This document shows, piece after piece, positions 16,401 through 24,771 of a DNA stretch of 37,599 nucleotides. Both the position numbers and the translations under genes were made by a program. Source of the stretch: an uncultured Flavobacteriales bacterium (lineage in GTDB: Bacteria; Bacteroidota; Bacteroidia; Flavobacteriales_D; Crocinitomicaceae); contig CAIJTF010000078.1 in assembly GCA_903823565.1 (NCBI GenBank), positions 1-37,599 on the forward strand, in the 5' to 3' direction. Each line of letters starts with the position of its first letter. The first letter of the stretch is position 1. A model generated the notes under the pieces. It did not search any database. It was given only the letters and a program-made list of their open reading frames with translations, and had not been told where the DNA came from.

Positions 16401-16514
16401 AGCCATATAACCCAGCTTAGAAATTATCAGAAAATTCTATTGGCTATGGGATACGAAAAGGTATCTGCCTATTTGTATTATACTCAAACCCGCACTTGGT
16501 CAGAATTGGAATAG
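13425..16514 (+). CDS. AddA/RecB-like UvrD-family helicase with C-terminal nuclease
   Basis: The 1029-residue protein carries the helicase motifs in order: Walker A NASAGSGKT (15-23), MTFTNKAAMEMKERI, Walker B LLDEFQDTSRMQW, motif III VGDPKQSIYRF, motif V IMTIHKSKGLQFPIVLLP and motif VI LYVALTRPINRLYVW. The C terminus has a PD-(D/E)XK nuclease: RPDKII, LLIDFKTG and QLRNYQ, all active-site positions present. It should unwind and resect double-strand breaks, as AddA does. The usual AddB partner is absent next to it. The start is a TTG at 13425; a stop codon lies two codons upstream and no ATG occurs before the Walker A motif. It is divergent from the MbnP operon and its 3' end overlaps the next gene tail to tail by 31 bases. 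Confidence 0.88.
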   Translation: MESQYVERAPLLVLNASAGSGKTYRLVYEYLLLILHPSSGPGKYKQIMAMTFTNKAAMEMKERIIEALKQLSQSRAGEKSDSLLMQLSVAFKDNPIHVSARAKHALTEILHGYEEFNVSTIDKFNLRIIRSFSRDLNLPQDFEIIMDEKELLDTVIDIVLSNVGDPNNQELTHLVEKYAENNLEEGISWNFKRALLEFCTILSKERYRDTVAQLIQREYKESEYREAKSNQKKLLETLKILGKDFFKAFDALNVNPESLPQKNTAYKSFLSLNEIENWPIKNLMHGNVMKIIDHGYEPFFTPEVHEKLQKVVSFYLAHDEEYYQLKNFRASFFNTALLRHIAIALENARNTLQFIRISEFNTMISQLIREQQVPYVYEKLGNRLHHFLLDEFQDTSRMQWLNLVPLIEESLSKQKQNLIVGDPKQSIYRFNNGVAEQFVALPGIYNPEQNPEMERKSLFFKEQGELQELVNNYRSGFEIVGFNNRFFQDLKTKIPERGVAFYKSTDQVAQCDFPGYVSIKSYPEDDSGINLSEIKAAVKECLEDGYLPSDICILTEKRAEGNSIARYLLEEGNKVVSADSLLIHTDNRIRLCISYFKLRNQPGNRVELKRFAELYIRLHFDDAYQRYFALFEENSKGYRHFRENAFFDTYFSSKKAFFFTYENFFDLIQQFYALMDWNEIEDSYLHCFADLCYTFQMGRSQDITDFLSYYDRNKEKLAIQFPETKDAIQIMTIHKSKGLQFPIVLLPNANFNTTRSVSDFLIPDGDYVYYNKLSSSSKVTGIQAFSNQEKELMLIDKINLLYVALTRPINRLYVWNPYKKGDFGATNHLLLAKQLGEASIEEASLEVCLGNKEKNNVEGTPLPHYYYATDVSDRLWYPDLVIKDHDQSSKTEVGKKIHALLAECDDASALKERLMQLKESGLFDQETLHLMEETVLGVFNHPTYRGWIEKAKNIKNEASILCPDGEIYRPDKIIELEGSTLLIDFKTGAQDKSHITQLRNYQKILLAMGYEKVSAYLYYTQTRTWSELE

Positions 16515-17176
16515 TGCTGAATAGACTTTAGAAATGTATAGATTATGGGATGCGGTATATCTCTTGTCGAGGTCACTTGTGGATAATAAGACGTCACCAA
16601 AAAGAAATCATGGGTCTTCAAACTAAAGGCTTCTAAGTCTTCAAAAGAATTAACGGCCTCGACATCTATGTGCTGTTGCATTAAGTCCAAAAGTAAATTG
16701 GGATATAGGCTATACCTAAAAGCTGTGAGTTCTTGGGTTGAAAAATGGCTGTACAATTTTTTGAAGGATGGGCTTTGTGGAACAATATGTATATTCTCAA
16801 AGTAGCGACCTGAAACCAAATTATCAGAAATTAGCTTTTCTCCACCCGGATTAAAATCATGTTTCAGAACTAAAAACTCTAAAAAGGACTTGAACCCTTC
16901 TCCCGTGATTAAAACCGGTTTTTTAATCGCAGTAAGTCGCGAGAAAATTCCACTCAAAAAAAATGGATTCAAATAAGGACCTGGGGCAACCCAAAAAGCA
17001 TCGTACCGATCAAAATAACCGATTTTACTCTGTGCAATTTCATGCACACGTATCCAGTAATAATTAATCTCTAATTCCAAGAAGGAGGCGGAGTGCTCCA
17101 AGGATAAATTGGTAGCATGATGTGCGTTGAAGGAAAAATTATAATCCCCTATAATTCCTATTTTGAGGCGTTGCAT
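16484..17176 (-). CDS. CTP-synthase-like glutamine amidotransferase domain, catalytically dead
   Basis: The 230 residues follow the stand-alone CTP-synthase-type GATase1 pattern: KIGIIGDYNFSFNAHHATN at the start, FDRYDAFWVAPGPYLNP at 55-71, KPVLITGEGFKSFLEF around 86-101 and HPIIYTFLKSI near the end. In active members the third block reads GTCGGFQ with the nucleophilic cysteine; here the position is Gly92. The late HPE-type segment reads YYPQ, so histidine and glutamate are also replaced. It probably binds something or acts as a structural relative rather than hydrolysing glutamine. Residue alignment is by eye. It ends inside the helicase gene on the opposite strand and is followed upstream by a lipoprotein gene 31 bases away, which may share its transcript. 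Confidence 0.6.
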   Translation of the reverse strand: MQRLKIGIIGDYNFSFNAHHATNLSLEHSASFLELEINYYWIRVHEIAQSKIGYFDRYDAFWVAPGPYLNPFFLSGIFSRLTAIKKPVLITGEGFKSFLEFLVLKHDFNPGGEKLISDNLVSGRYFENIHIVPQSPSFKKLYSHFSTQELTAFRYSLYPNLLLDLMQQHIDVEAVNSFEDLEAFSLKTHDFFLVTSYYPQVTSTRDIPHPIIYTFLKSIQHYSNSDQVRV

Positions 17177-17207
17177 CGAATCAACACGCTATAAAATCGA
17201 TGAAAGC

Positions 17208-17843
17208 TTACCGCTTAAACCAACCGTGGTATTTCCCGTTCTGGATGTACAAAGAATCCAGGTTATTGGTTTGTGGGTCGATTCGGTATACGTAGCAAGA
17301 AAAGTTGCAATCGTAAAAAGAATAATCACCGCTTCCGTCGGATTGTTGTTTCACGTTAGAAAAGGTTACCGTTTGAGGCATTGGGTTGTTTTCCTTCGAT
17401 AACCATACTGCTGAATTAGCGTCCGTGTAGGTAACCTCAAAACCTGTGATTGCCCCATTTGAGTAGGATGGTGGCGTAGTAGCGGCATTAATATTAAAAT
17501 CATTGAACATGGTTAGGCTAGGTTCAGAGTTTGCAGCTAAATCCCAGTTCAATGCACCCAATTTGAGCCTTAAACTAACTGGAGTAGAGGGCGAAATCAT
17601 TTCAAACATGAAAACGCGACGGGAGGGTAAAGGCGACGGTTGAACAAACGTTTCTTGACCCGTATTTCCTAAATAATTATTCACGTTTTGGGTAAATTCT
17701 ACTTGGGTTCCATTGATGTACCCTGTAAAATTACAATCGAGGTTTACCGTATTGTTTGGAGGAGGAATTACCTCGTGTTTGATACAGGAATTTAATCCCA
17801 AAAGGGAAACCACGAAAGCAAAGGATAAAACGAAAAATCTCAT
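17208..17843 (-). CDS. lipoprotein of unknown function
   Basis: The 211-residue product has a signal peptide and lipobox LNSC with Cys20. The mature part has no family I recognise; it contains CNFTGYINGTQVEF, which resembles the beginning of small Bacteroidota beta-sandwich lipoproteins, and two central cysteines in YDCNFSCYVYR. It is preceded by a well-formed promoter (TTTG, 20 bases, TACATTTG) 16 bases before the ATG. The next gene downstream on the same strand, the dead amidotransferase, is 31 bases away. Nothing indicates a function. Confidence 0.65.
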   Translation of the reverse strand: MRFFVLSFAFVVSLLGLNSCIKHEVIPPPNNTVNLDCNFTGYINGTQVEFTQNVNNYLGNTGQETFVQPSPLPSRRVFMFEMISPSTPVSLRLKLGALNWDLAANSEPSLTMFNDFNINAATTPPSYSNGAITGFEVTYTDANSAVWLSKENNPMPQTVTFSNVKQQSDGSGDYSFYDCNFSCYVYRIDPQTNNLDSLYIQNGKYHGWFKR

Positions 17844-17859
17844 AACGATAAAATTTAAT

Positions 17860-17891
17860 CAAATGTAGCGCATAAACGATTAAAAAACAAA
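17860..17891 (-). promoter_or_regulatory. Bacteroidota-type promoter, TTTG and TACATTTG
   Basis: On the minus strand TTTG (17891-17888) is followed after exactly 20 bases by TACATTTG (17867-17860). Both elements and the spacing fit the -33/-7 consensus of this phylum. The lipoprotein ATG follows 16 bases later. Confidence 0.7.
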
Positions 17892-17916
17892 TTGGATGCT
17901 TTCCGAATAAAAAAAG

Positions 17917-17988
17917 TAGCTCCGACGGGAATCGAACCCATATCTAGCGTTTAGGAAACGCTCGTTCTATCCATTGAACTACGGAGCC
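17917..17988 (-). tRNA. tRNA-Arg (anticodon CCT)
   Basis: On the minus strand the 72 bases fold as a cloverleaf: acceptor GGCTCCG with CGGAGCT, D stem GTTC with GAAC, anticodon stem AGCGT with ACGCT around the loop TTCCTAA, and T stem ATGGG with CCCGT around TTCGATT. The anticodon CCT reads AGG, arginine. The first acceptor pair is a G-U wobble, the discriminator base is A, and CCA is not encoded. A T-rich run follows and may end transcription. Confidence 0.95.
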
Positions 17989-18109
17989 AATAAATCAATT
18001 CTCCATTGAATGCTGACGATCGATGTCAGCACCATGACAGGTAACGCCTCGTCATGGCTACGGAGCCAATAAATCAATACCCCATTGAATGCTGACGATC
18101 GATGTCAGC
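17979..18109. repeat. tandem 79-base-period duplication upstream of the tRNA, with hairpins
   Basis: Bases 17979-18030 recur at 18058-18109 with two differences. Each copy begins with CTACGGAGCC, the first ten bases of tRNA-Arg in antisense, and ends with the hairpin GCTGAC, loop GATCGAT, GTCAGC. Between the copies CCATGAC pairs with GTCATGG. The unit lies upstream of the tRNA in its direction of transcription. Confidence 0.85.
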
Positions 18110-18138
18110 TAGAGTAAAACCTAATTAAAACAATACCT

Positions 18139-20754
18139 TTATTCTTTAACCATCAAATTCACCCTTCTCGTTTTATCGTTTTGAATTTCCACAAGGTAGG
18201 CTCCTTTAGACCAATTTTCCGTTCGGATCAGTAATTGAGGGTCGCTGGCAATGAGGGTAGTAATTAAGGTTCCATCCAATTGATAGATACGAATTACATT
18301 ACCCTTCTCCAAACCGCTCAAGGTAACCGATAGAGAAAATGGATTGGGCAAAATGGTTCCCTGAAACCCGTCCAAAACCTCAATGCCCGCGCAACTCAAA
18401 ACCGTAACAGAATCCGTAAATACGCCTGATCCATTTCCATTGGAGGCCGTCAAGGTTACGGCATAGCTGCCTGTTTGACTAAAGGTATGGGAGGGGTTTT
18501 GACTGGAGGAAGAGGTTCCATCGCCGAAGTCCCACGACCAAGAAGTCGGGTTGTTGGTGGATTGGTCGTTGAATACCAGATTTACGCCCAAACAAACGGT
18601 ATCTGCGGATGGTGAAAAGGAAGCCACCGGAGGATTTGGAAGGGTATCGATGTTGTAGAGCACCTCAAAATCGTCGAAATAAAAACCATCCCCTACGGTT
18701 CCCCCATCCGAACCTAATCTGAAACGGAACCTAACGATTTGACCTAAATAATCGCTTAGGTTTATTTCTTCCATTACCCAATTCATTTGTGAACCTTCAT
18801 AGACCGGTTGGTTGTTGGGTTGAACGCTACCGTTTGCATTGGTTCCACTTACGGTATAATTTCCACATTGAGGAATCCAAGTAGCTCCATTATCCGTCGA
18901 AACCGAAAATTGAACATAATCGTAATCGGTTTCTAAGTCCCATTTTGCATAAAACCGCACCATTGCACTCGTAGCGCTGGTTAAATCCATGCTTGGAACA
19001 AGGGTGTAGGTTTTGGTCGTATTATTTGCATAATTACCCGCCGGAGAATCAGTAAAAGACTTCGTTGCGGAAACATAAGTAGCCGTTGTTGTTGACCAAT
19101 TCCCTGTCCAATTGGCCGCATTAGTCGCATTATCAATAAATTGAGAATTCAAGGCTCCAAAGGTTTTGTAAATGGTGTCTTTACGCGTCCATAAACCATT
19201 GTTCGTTTCCAACACATAACTAATTGGATCGCCAAATTGAATGGATGGATTTAATACGAAGGATATCGTTCCCGTCATACTTTGTTGCTGTGCAAGGTTA
19301 TAGGATACTGCCGAACCAACACTTACAATGTTTTGAAGGGGTGTAATGGATACGGTTACAGAGCCCGGCTCTCGTCCAAGCCGCTTAATGTTGTGGGTAA
19401 AATTTCCAGAAAGTGAAGGCACCATATTAGGATCGGCATCGGAAGTTACGGCGTAAACGCGGGCTAAATGGGCTAAAACCAGGTTTGGGAAAAGCATTCC
19501 GCCGCAGGTGGAAACGATTTGATTGGATGGTTGCCAAAAGGCAGTACCTACTTCAGGCGTATGAACAAACATGGTGTCTTTTTGATTAACACCAATGTCT
19601 GACTTATACATGTAATCGTCTGAATCACCGGAGGCAGGATAAAGAGAACTGCTTTTCATAGCGGTATATCCATTGTATTGGACTTGATGGCTGCTTTCTT
19701 CTTGAAACCAATTGTGATGGTCGGCAAATTCATTGGTTGTTACACCAATGGGGAACAAAATATCCGAACCATAGGTGTGGGCGTTAAAAGCCGTAATAAA
19801 GTTATTGTTCTGAACCAACCAGCGCATGGCTTGGGTTTCAGGCTCGGAAAAAGCGGAAGGCCCACAATAGGTTTCGTTGTTCGTATTGGTACTCGTACCC
19901 GTAGTACCCCAACCGTAGGAATAATTTCTATTTAAATCTACACCATATACTCCACCCCCATTATTTCTTCTGTTTTTTCGCCACATACCTCCTCCATTTG
20001 GATTGGTCGTTTGATTGTAAACATATCCATCGGGATTGATGCAGGGAACGAAATACAGCTGCATGTGATTGACAATGTAAGTTACCTCATCATTGCTGCC
20101 ATAGTTTTCCAAAAGATACCACATAAAAAATACGGTTTCCATCAGACTCATGGGTTCCCTTGCATGATGGATGGCTGTGTAGAGGACTTTGGGTTCACCC
20201 TCGTCTACGGTTGGGTTGTCGGATAACCGAACATAATAAATCGGGCGGTTTTCATGGGTTAAAAAGGTTGAAATTGGGGCCTTGGTAGTGATTAAGTTTG
20301 GATAGGTTGCTGCCATTTCATCCAATTCAGACAATAGCTCGTTGTATGTTAGATACCCTCCCATACTTCCTAGGTTAAAATGGGACGGGGTGCTTGGGTT
20401 GAGGTACGGATTCGTTCCGTTTCCTGAATTACCAGCACAGGTCGGGTTATGGGTGCTTGATGGGGATGAAGGCTGTGAAAGCAATTGCTCATAATACGCC
20501 ACTACATCGGGAATTAAAACATCAAACGAAAATCCCAACGATTGAATTTGTGCCATCTCAGCCGTGGAAAAATCTGAAATAAAATACTGACCCTCTTTTC
20601 TCAATCCATGATCCACAGCTATGCCTTGTTGCGATAAAAAATGTAAGCCCTGGTCATCGGCATTAATTTTCAAACGGACATATCCAGGGGTGTTTTGTGC
20701 GCTAAAACTTGCTATATAAAGCAAAAAAAGGCATGAGAGAAGTCGTTTTGTCAT
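18139..20754 (-). CDS. secreted M14 zinc carboxypeptidase with PKD and T9SS domains
   Basis: The start is taken at the ATG at 20754 (MTKRLLSCLFLLYIASFSAQ), which gives 871 residues with a proper signal peptide. Peptidase M14 residues are all present: zinc ligands in HHAREP (His197, Glu200) and NAHTYG (His326), the arginine and asparagine of VDLNRNY, and the catalytic glutamate in HTPEVG (Glu401). After the enzyme come a jelly-roll or MAM-like region (residues about 520-680, WDLETDYDYVQFSVSTDNGATW), one PKD domain with WSWDFGDGTSSSSQNPSHTF, and a type A T9SS sorting end. It should be exported to the surface or medium and trim C-terminal residues from peptides. It is divergent from the large type B protein. 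Confidence 0.9.
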   Translation of the reverse strand: MTKRLLSCLFLLYIASFSAQNTPGYVRLKINADDQGLHFLSQQGIAVDHGLRKEGQYFISDFSTAEMAQIQSLGFSFDVLIPDVVAYYEQLLSQPSSPSSTHNPTCAGNSGNGTNPYLNPSTPSHFNLGSMGGYLTYNELLSELDEMAATYPNLITTKAPISTFLTHENRPIYYVRLSDNPTVDEGEPKVLYTAIHHAREPMSLMETVFFMWYLLENYGSNDEVTYIVNHMQLYFVPCINPDGYVYNQTTNPNGGGMWRKNRRNNGGGVYGVDLNRNYSYGWGTTGTSTNTNNETYCGPSAFSEPETQAMRWLVQNNNFITAFNAHTYGSDILFPIGVTTNEFADHHNWFQEESSHQVQYNGYTAMKSSSLYPASGDSDDYMYKSDIGVNQKDTMFVHTPEVGTAFWQPSNQIVSTCGGMLFPNLVLAHLARVYAVTSDADPNMVPSLSGNFTHNIKRLGREPGSVTVSITPLQNIVSVGSAVSYNLAQQQSMTGTISFVLNPSIQFGDPISYVLETNNGLWTRKDTIYKTFGALNSQFIDNATNAANWTGNWSTTTATYVSATKSFTDSPAGNYANNTTKTYTLVPSMDLTSATSAMVRFYAKWDLETDYDYVQFSVSTDNGATWIPQCGNYTVSGTNANGSVQPNNQPVYEGSQMNWVMEEINLSDYLGQIVRFRFRLGSDGGTVGDGFYFDDFEVLYNIDTLPNPPVASFSPSADTVCLGVNLVFNDQSTNNPTSWSWDFGDGTSSSSQNPSHTFSQTGSYAVTLTASNGNGSGVFTDSVTVLSCAGIEVLDGFQGTILPNPFSLSVTLSGLEKGNVIRIYQLDGTLITTLIASDPQLLIRTENWSKGAYLVEIQNDKTRRVNLMVKE

Positions 20755-20877
20755 GGCTAAAAATGAGAGGTAAAGATACAATTATTAGAAATTCAATTTT
20801 ATAAATGAACAAAAAGCAACCAAAGTTAAGCGGTTTAGTATGTATAATTTGATTCAGCTTGCGTAATTTAGCTTTGT

Positions 20878-23800
20878 ATGAGACTTTTTTGGGTGTTGGT
20901 TTTTTGTTTTCAATGGCTGTTGCTTCAAGCACAGACGATTTGGATGACACCAAATCAAGGCCAATGGGGGGATACCATCGCCTTTCTTGTTCCTGTCAAT
21001 GAAGGAAAAGTTTACGTTGGGAATAAAGGGGTTAATTATTTTATGTACAATCTTCCTGATCACGAGGAGAAAACGGATTCTAACCAGTCCAAAATTAATA
21101 TTCACTCTATTTTTCAGCGCTTTTTAAACAACGAGAACGTGCCTGCAGAATTTTATGGAACCCCCTCCAGCCATTACAGTAGCTTTTTTGTTGGAAAGGA
21201 TACGAGCCACTGGCGATCGAAAATTCATGATTTTCAAAAGGTCCGATTTAAGGGGTATTATCCTAATATCGATTTGTATTATACCACTGAAGGAGAACAA
21301 TTGAGTTACGGATTTAAAATTTTGCCTGGCGGAAGCCCAGGGCTCATTGGTTTTACTTTTGAAGGGTGTGATGAGGTTAAACTTCAATCCTCCGGTGATT
21401 TACTTCTAACCCATCGCTTCGGTACAATTAGCCAATCCAGACCGAAAGCATGGTATTTTAAAGAGGGGCAGAAAAAAGAATTAGCCGTTTCATTTCGTAG
21501 AAAAGATTCCCATTGGGGATTTGCGTTTGACGAACTCCCCTCCGTTTTTGATTCTTTGGTTATAGACCCTAGCCTAACCTTTTCTTCCTTTAGTGGTTCT
21601 ACCGCAGACAATTGGGGATTTACCGCGACGCCAGACCTTGCTGGAAATGTTTTCGGTGCAGGAATCGTTTTCGGTTCTGGGTATCCCACAACCCCAGGTT
21701 CGTACGATGTTTCCTTCAATAATGGTGTGGGCGCCCTACCCTTTGATGTTGGTGTAAGTAAGTTTAATCCCGGTGGAAGCAATTTATTGTATTCCCTTTA
21801 TTTTGGTGGCTCTGGGAATGAAACACCACACAGTATTGTCACGAGCAGCAACGGAGAACTATACGTATACGGCGTAACGTGTTCCCCTAACTTTCCCACA
21901 ACCGCTGGAGCCTTTGACGCTACCTTCAACGGAGGCCCTTCAGAAATCGAGAACTCATTAACCTTCAATGGAAGCGACGTATTCATCGCTCGGTTTAATT
22001 CAACTGGAACCAGCTTGTTGGCATCAACCTATGTTGGTGGTACGGGTACCGATGGATTAAACGTAAATACCTTACATTATAATTATGGCGATCAATTTAG
22101 AGGGGAAATTATCCTAGATGCCAATGGTAATATTTACATTTCTAGTACTACCTCATCCATGAATTTTCCAATAACAGCAGGCGTTTATTCTACCGTATTA
22201 AACGGTCTACAAGATGCTGTGGTTTGTAAGTTTAACAACGCCTTAACCACCATGTTATGGGGGTCCTTTTTTGGTGGAATCGGGGAAGAATCAGGGAATT
22301 CCATAGAGATAAGCCCAAATGGAAGCCTGTACTTGAGCGGCGGTAGCACTTCACCCTCCTTTCCCTCGGTAACTAGCGGGAACGATCTTAGCAATAACGG
22401 CGGCCTGAGCGATGGGTATATTGCTCGATTTAATCCGAACAACGGAACGATAGTATCTGCCACGTTTATGGGAGCCAATGAATACGATCAAGCGTATTTC
22501 GTCCGGTGTGATCCTGGAAACAACGTTTATGTTTATGGCCAAACGGAATCCAATTGGGCCATTTCCCCGGGGTGTATAGGAACGCCTAATTCTGGTCAGT
22601 ACATTAGAAAATACGATGGTGGTATACAAAACATACAATGGAGTACTGTTTTCGGGGCAGGATCTGGGCATGTGGAAATTTCTCCTACCGCTTTTTTAGT
22701 TTCCGATTGCAACGAAATCTATGTTTCTGGCTGGGGAGGACAACTCAATGCAAACAGTGGGGTTTCACAGGCCTTGTTTTCTACAACAAATGGGTTTCCC
22801 ATTACGCCAAACGCCTACCAAAGCAATACCAATGGTTCAAATTTCTATTTAGCCGTTTTTTCTGCTGATGCACAAGCCTTGAATTACGGAACCTATATGG
22901 GGGGGGTAGCCAGTAGCTCAAATCACGTAGATGGCGGAACCAGTCGATTCGACAAAAAAGGACGAATTTACCATGCAGTTTGTGGTGCCTGTGGAGGTAA
23001 TAATTTTGGATTCACCTCAACTCCGGGAAGTTGGTCACCACAAAACCAAAGTTCCAACTGTAACATGGCGGTTTTTAAATTCGATTTAAGTTTATTGGAT
23101 GCCGTATTGGCCGTTCCTTCCCCCCTAATTTGCTTGCCCCAACCCGTATTGTTTAATAACAACAGCATTAATGGAAATACCTATGAATGGGATTTTGGGG
23201 ATGGGACCCAATCCAACCAGTTTGAACCAAGCCACGTTTATCCAGGGGCAGGAAATTATGCGGTAACACTTATTGTTTCGGATTCGAACAATTGCTATTC
23301 CCCGGACACCGCAACTATTTTAGTATCCATTGGTGATTTTCAAGGAGGTGCCACCATACCATCCTTGCCCATATGTCCCGGAAGCTCTTACCAACTCAAT
23401 GCCTTTGGCGGAAGTACCTATTCATGGTCTCCCGCAAATGTATTAGACGATGCAACCCTATCGAATCCAACGGCAACGGTTTTCACGAATACCATTTTTA
23501 CCGTAATTGTAAGCGATAGTTGTGGGTCCGATACGATACAAGTCCCATTAAATGTCGTATCCACAAGCGTTACCGCCTCAAATGACACGTCCATCTGCAT
23601 AGGTAACTCCGCGAATTTGAATGCGCAAGGAAATGGAACCGTAACCTGGTCACCGAGTACCTATTTAAATATAACGCAAGGGAATGTGGTCACTGCAACT
23701 CCTGATACCACAACGATGTATATTGCGACCCTAACGACTGCAGAGGGATGTATTTCCACGGACACGGTTTGGGTCTATGTATACTTTACCCCACCCAGTT

Positions 23801-24744
23801 CGAATCTACCTGACACCGTAATCCTTTGTGAGGGAACCAGTACCACGCTTACGGCTGCCGGGGCAAATTCATACCTTTGGTCACCCAACGTATACATTTC
23901 TTCGACCGTCGGGCCAACGGTTACCTTAAATCCACCTCAAAGCCTTTATTATTATTGTGCCTTTACCAATGCATGCGGGACACTCATCGATAGCGTTTTT
24001 ATCAATGTACTAACGGCAAACGTTACGGCCCAAGGAGATACCATTATATGCCCTGGGGGAGAAGCGTTCCTATCCGCCTACGGAGGAATCACCTATCAAT
24101 GGACACCAAATGCTTCGGTTGTCAATCAAACCGCAAACATCGTATGGGTTAAGCCGCTGGTATCCACGCTATACCAAGTCGTTGGAACTGACATTAATGG
24201 CTGTAAGGATACCGCTTTTGTAGAAGTGGTGCTCCATCCTTGGCCGTCCATAACTATTTCGCCAAACATTCAAGCATTCTATGGGGACCAGATATTGCTA
24301 AACGCGGTTGGGAATAGTCCGGGATCCTATGTGTGGAGTCCGGGCGAGTACCTCTCATGCATCAATTGTCAAAATCCAGTGGCCACTCCCGATCAGGACA
24401 TCACGTATACCATAAGCTTCACGGATGAGAACGGATGCAACACGGATGCAAACGTATCAATAACCTATGAAGCGGTCATTTACATTCCGAATTCGTTCAT
24501 ACCTGATGGCAATGGTAGAAATGATCTTTTTGGAGTGTTTGGAGGAAATATTTCCAGTATGGAGATGTTACTTTTTGATCGTTGGGGTGAGTTGATATAT
24601 ACGCTGCATAGCCTTGATGATCGATGGGATGGCACCTATGAAGGAAACAAATGCCCTGATGGGGTATATACCTGGAAGTTAATTTACACGGACACGCAGT
24701 TCAAAAAAAATGAACTTAAAGGACATGTCGTTTTGCTTCGATAA
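20878..24744 (+). CDS. large secreted adhesin-like protein with SBBP, PKD, Ig-like repeats and type B sorting domain
   Basis: The 1288 residues have a signal peptide ending LLLQAQ, then the DUF7948-type N-terminal region (WMTPNQGQWGDTIAFLVP, residues 22-39). About 235-740 hold SBBP beta-propeller units such as YFGGSGNETPHSIVTSSNG and DYGNFPTT-like blades. A PKD domain with YEWDFGDGTQSNQFEPSH is near 760-830. Four Ig-like units of 74 to 77 residues follow, each starting C-x-G and containing YxWSP or similar. The last 85 residues (FIPDGNGRNDLFGVFG, DRWGELIYTLHS, WDGTYEGNKCPDGVY) are the gliding-motility-type CTD used by type B T9SS substrates, which need a PorP/SprF partner. It is probably a cell-surface adhesin or filament; no ligand is evident. 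Confidence 0.88.
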   Translation: MRLFWVLVFCFQWLLLQAQTIWMTPNQGQWGDTIAFLVPVNEGKVYVGNKGVNYFMYNLPDHEEKTDSNQSKINIHSIFQRFLNNENVPAEFYGTPSSHYSSFFVGKDTSHWRSKIHDFQKVRFKGYYPNIDLYYTTEGEQLSYGFKILPGGSPGLIGFTFEGCDEVKLQSSGDLLLTHRFGTISQSRPKAWYFKEGQKKELAVSFRRKDSHWGFAFDELPSVFDSLVIDPSLTFSSFSGSTADNWGFTATPDLAGNVFGAGIVFGSGYPTTPGSYDVSFNNGVGALPFDVGVSKFNPGGSNLLYSLYFGGSGNETPHSIVTSSNGELYVYGVTCSPNFPTTAGAFDATFNGGPSEIENSLTFNGSDVFIARFNSTGTSLLASTYVGGTGTDGLNVNTLHYNYGDQFRGEIILDANGNIYISSTTSSMNFPITAGVYSTVLNGLQDAVVCKFNNALTTMLWGSFFGGIGEESGNSIEISPNGSLYLSGGSTSPSFPSVTSGNDLSNNGGLSDGYIARFNPNNGTIVSATFMGANEYDQAYFVRCDPGNNVYVYGQTESNWAISPGCIGTPNSGQYIRKYDGGIQNIQWSTVFGAGSGHVEISPTAFLVSDCNEIYVSGWGGQLNANSGVSQALFSTTNGFPITPNAYQSNTNGSNFYLAVFSADAQALNYGTYMGGVASSSNHVDGGTSRFDKKGRIYHAVCGACGGNNFGFTSTPGSWSPQNQSSNCNMAVFKFDLSLLDAVLAVPSPLICLPQPVLFNNNSINGNTYEWDFGDGTQSNQFEPSHVYPGAGNYAVTLIVSDSNNCYSPDTATILVSIGDFQGGATIPSLPICPGSSYQLNAFGGSTYSWSPANVLDDATLSNPTATVFTNTIFTVIVSDSCGSDTIQVPLNVVSTSVTASNDTSICIGNSANLNAQGNGTVTWSPSTYLNITQGNVVTATPDTTTMYIATLTTAEGCISTDTVWVYVYFTPPSSNLPDTVILCEGTSTTLTAAGANSYLWSPNVYISSTVGPTVTLNPPQSLYYYCAFTNACGTLIDSVFINVLTANVTAQGDTIICPGGEAFLSAYGGITYQWTPNASVVNQTANIVWVKPLVSTLYQVVGTDINGCKDTAFVEVVLHPWPSITISPNIQAFYGDQILLNAVGNSPGSYVWSPGEYLSCINCQNPVATPDQDITYTISFTDENGCNTDANVSITYEAVIYIPNSFIPDGNGRNDLFGVFGGNISSMEMLLFDRWGELIYTLHSLDDRWDGTYEGNKCPDGVYTWKLIYTDTQFKKNELKGHVVLLR
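23374..24270 (+). repeat. four in-frame Ig-like repeats within the large secreted protein
   Basis: The conserved cysteine codons fall at 23374, 23596, 23827 and 24049, spaced 222, 231 and 222 bases. Each unit carries C-x-G, then a leucine-x-alanine pair, glycine, and a tryptophan followed by SP or TP. The DNA is diverged, so these are old protein repeats. Confidence 0.75.
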
Positions 24745-24759
24745 GTGAGCCCTTTTCCG

Positions 24760-24767
24760 TAATTTTG
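24760..24767 (+). promoter_or_regulatory. possible -7 element of the hydrolase-glycosyltransferase pair
   Basis: TAATTTTG fits TAnnTTTG and ends four bases before the ATG at 24772. A TTTG lies at 24732-24735, a spacing of 24 bases, longer than usual. If used, the message is leaderless. Confidence 0.35.
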
Positions 24768-24771
24768 TTTT

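Noticed and set aside
18058-18067. A second tRNA suggested by the repeated acceptor-end sequence
   Set aside because: Only the first ten bases of the tRNA are copied; no D, anticodon or T arm follows.
20869-20876. TAGCTTTG as a promoter of the 1288-residue gene
   Set aside because: It ends one base before the ATG, which would put the transcript start inside the start codon; no well-spaced upstream element.
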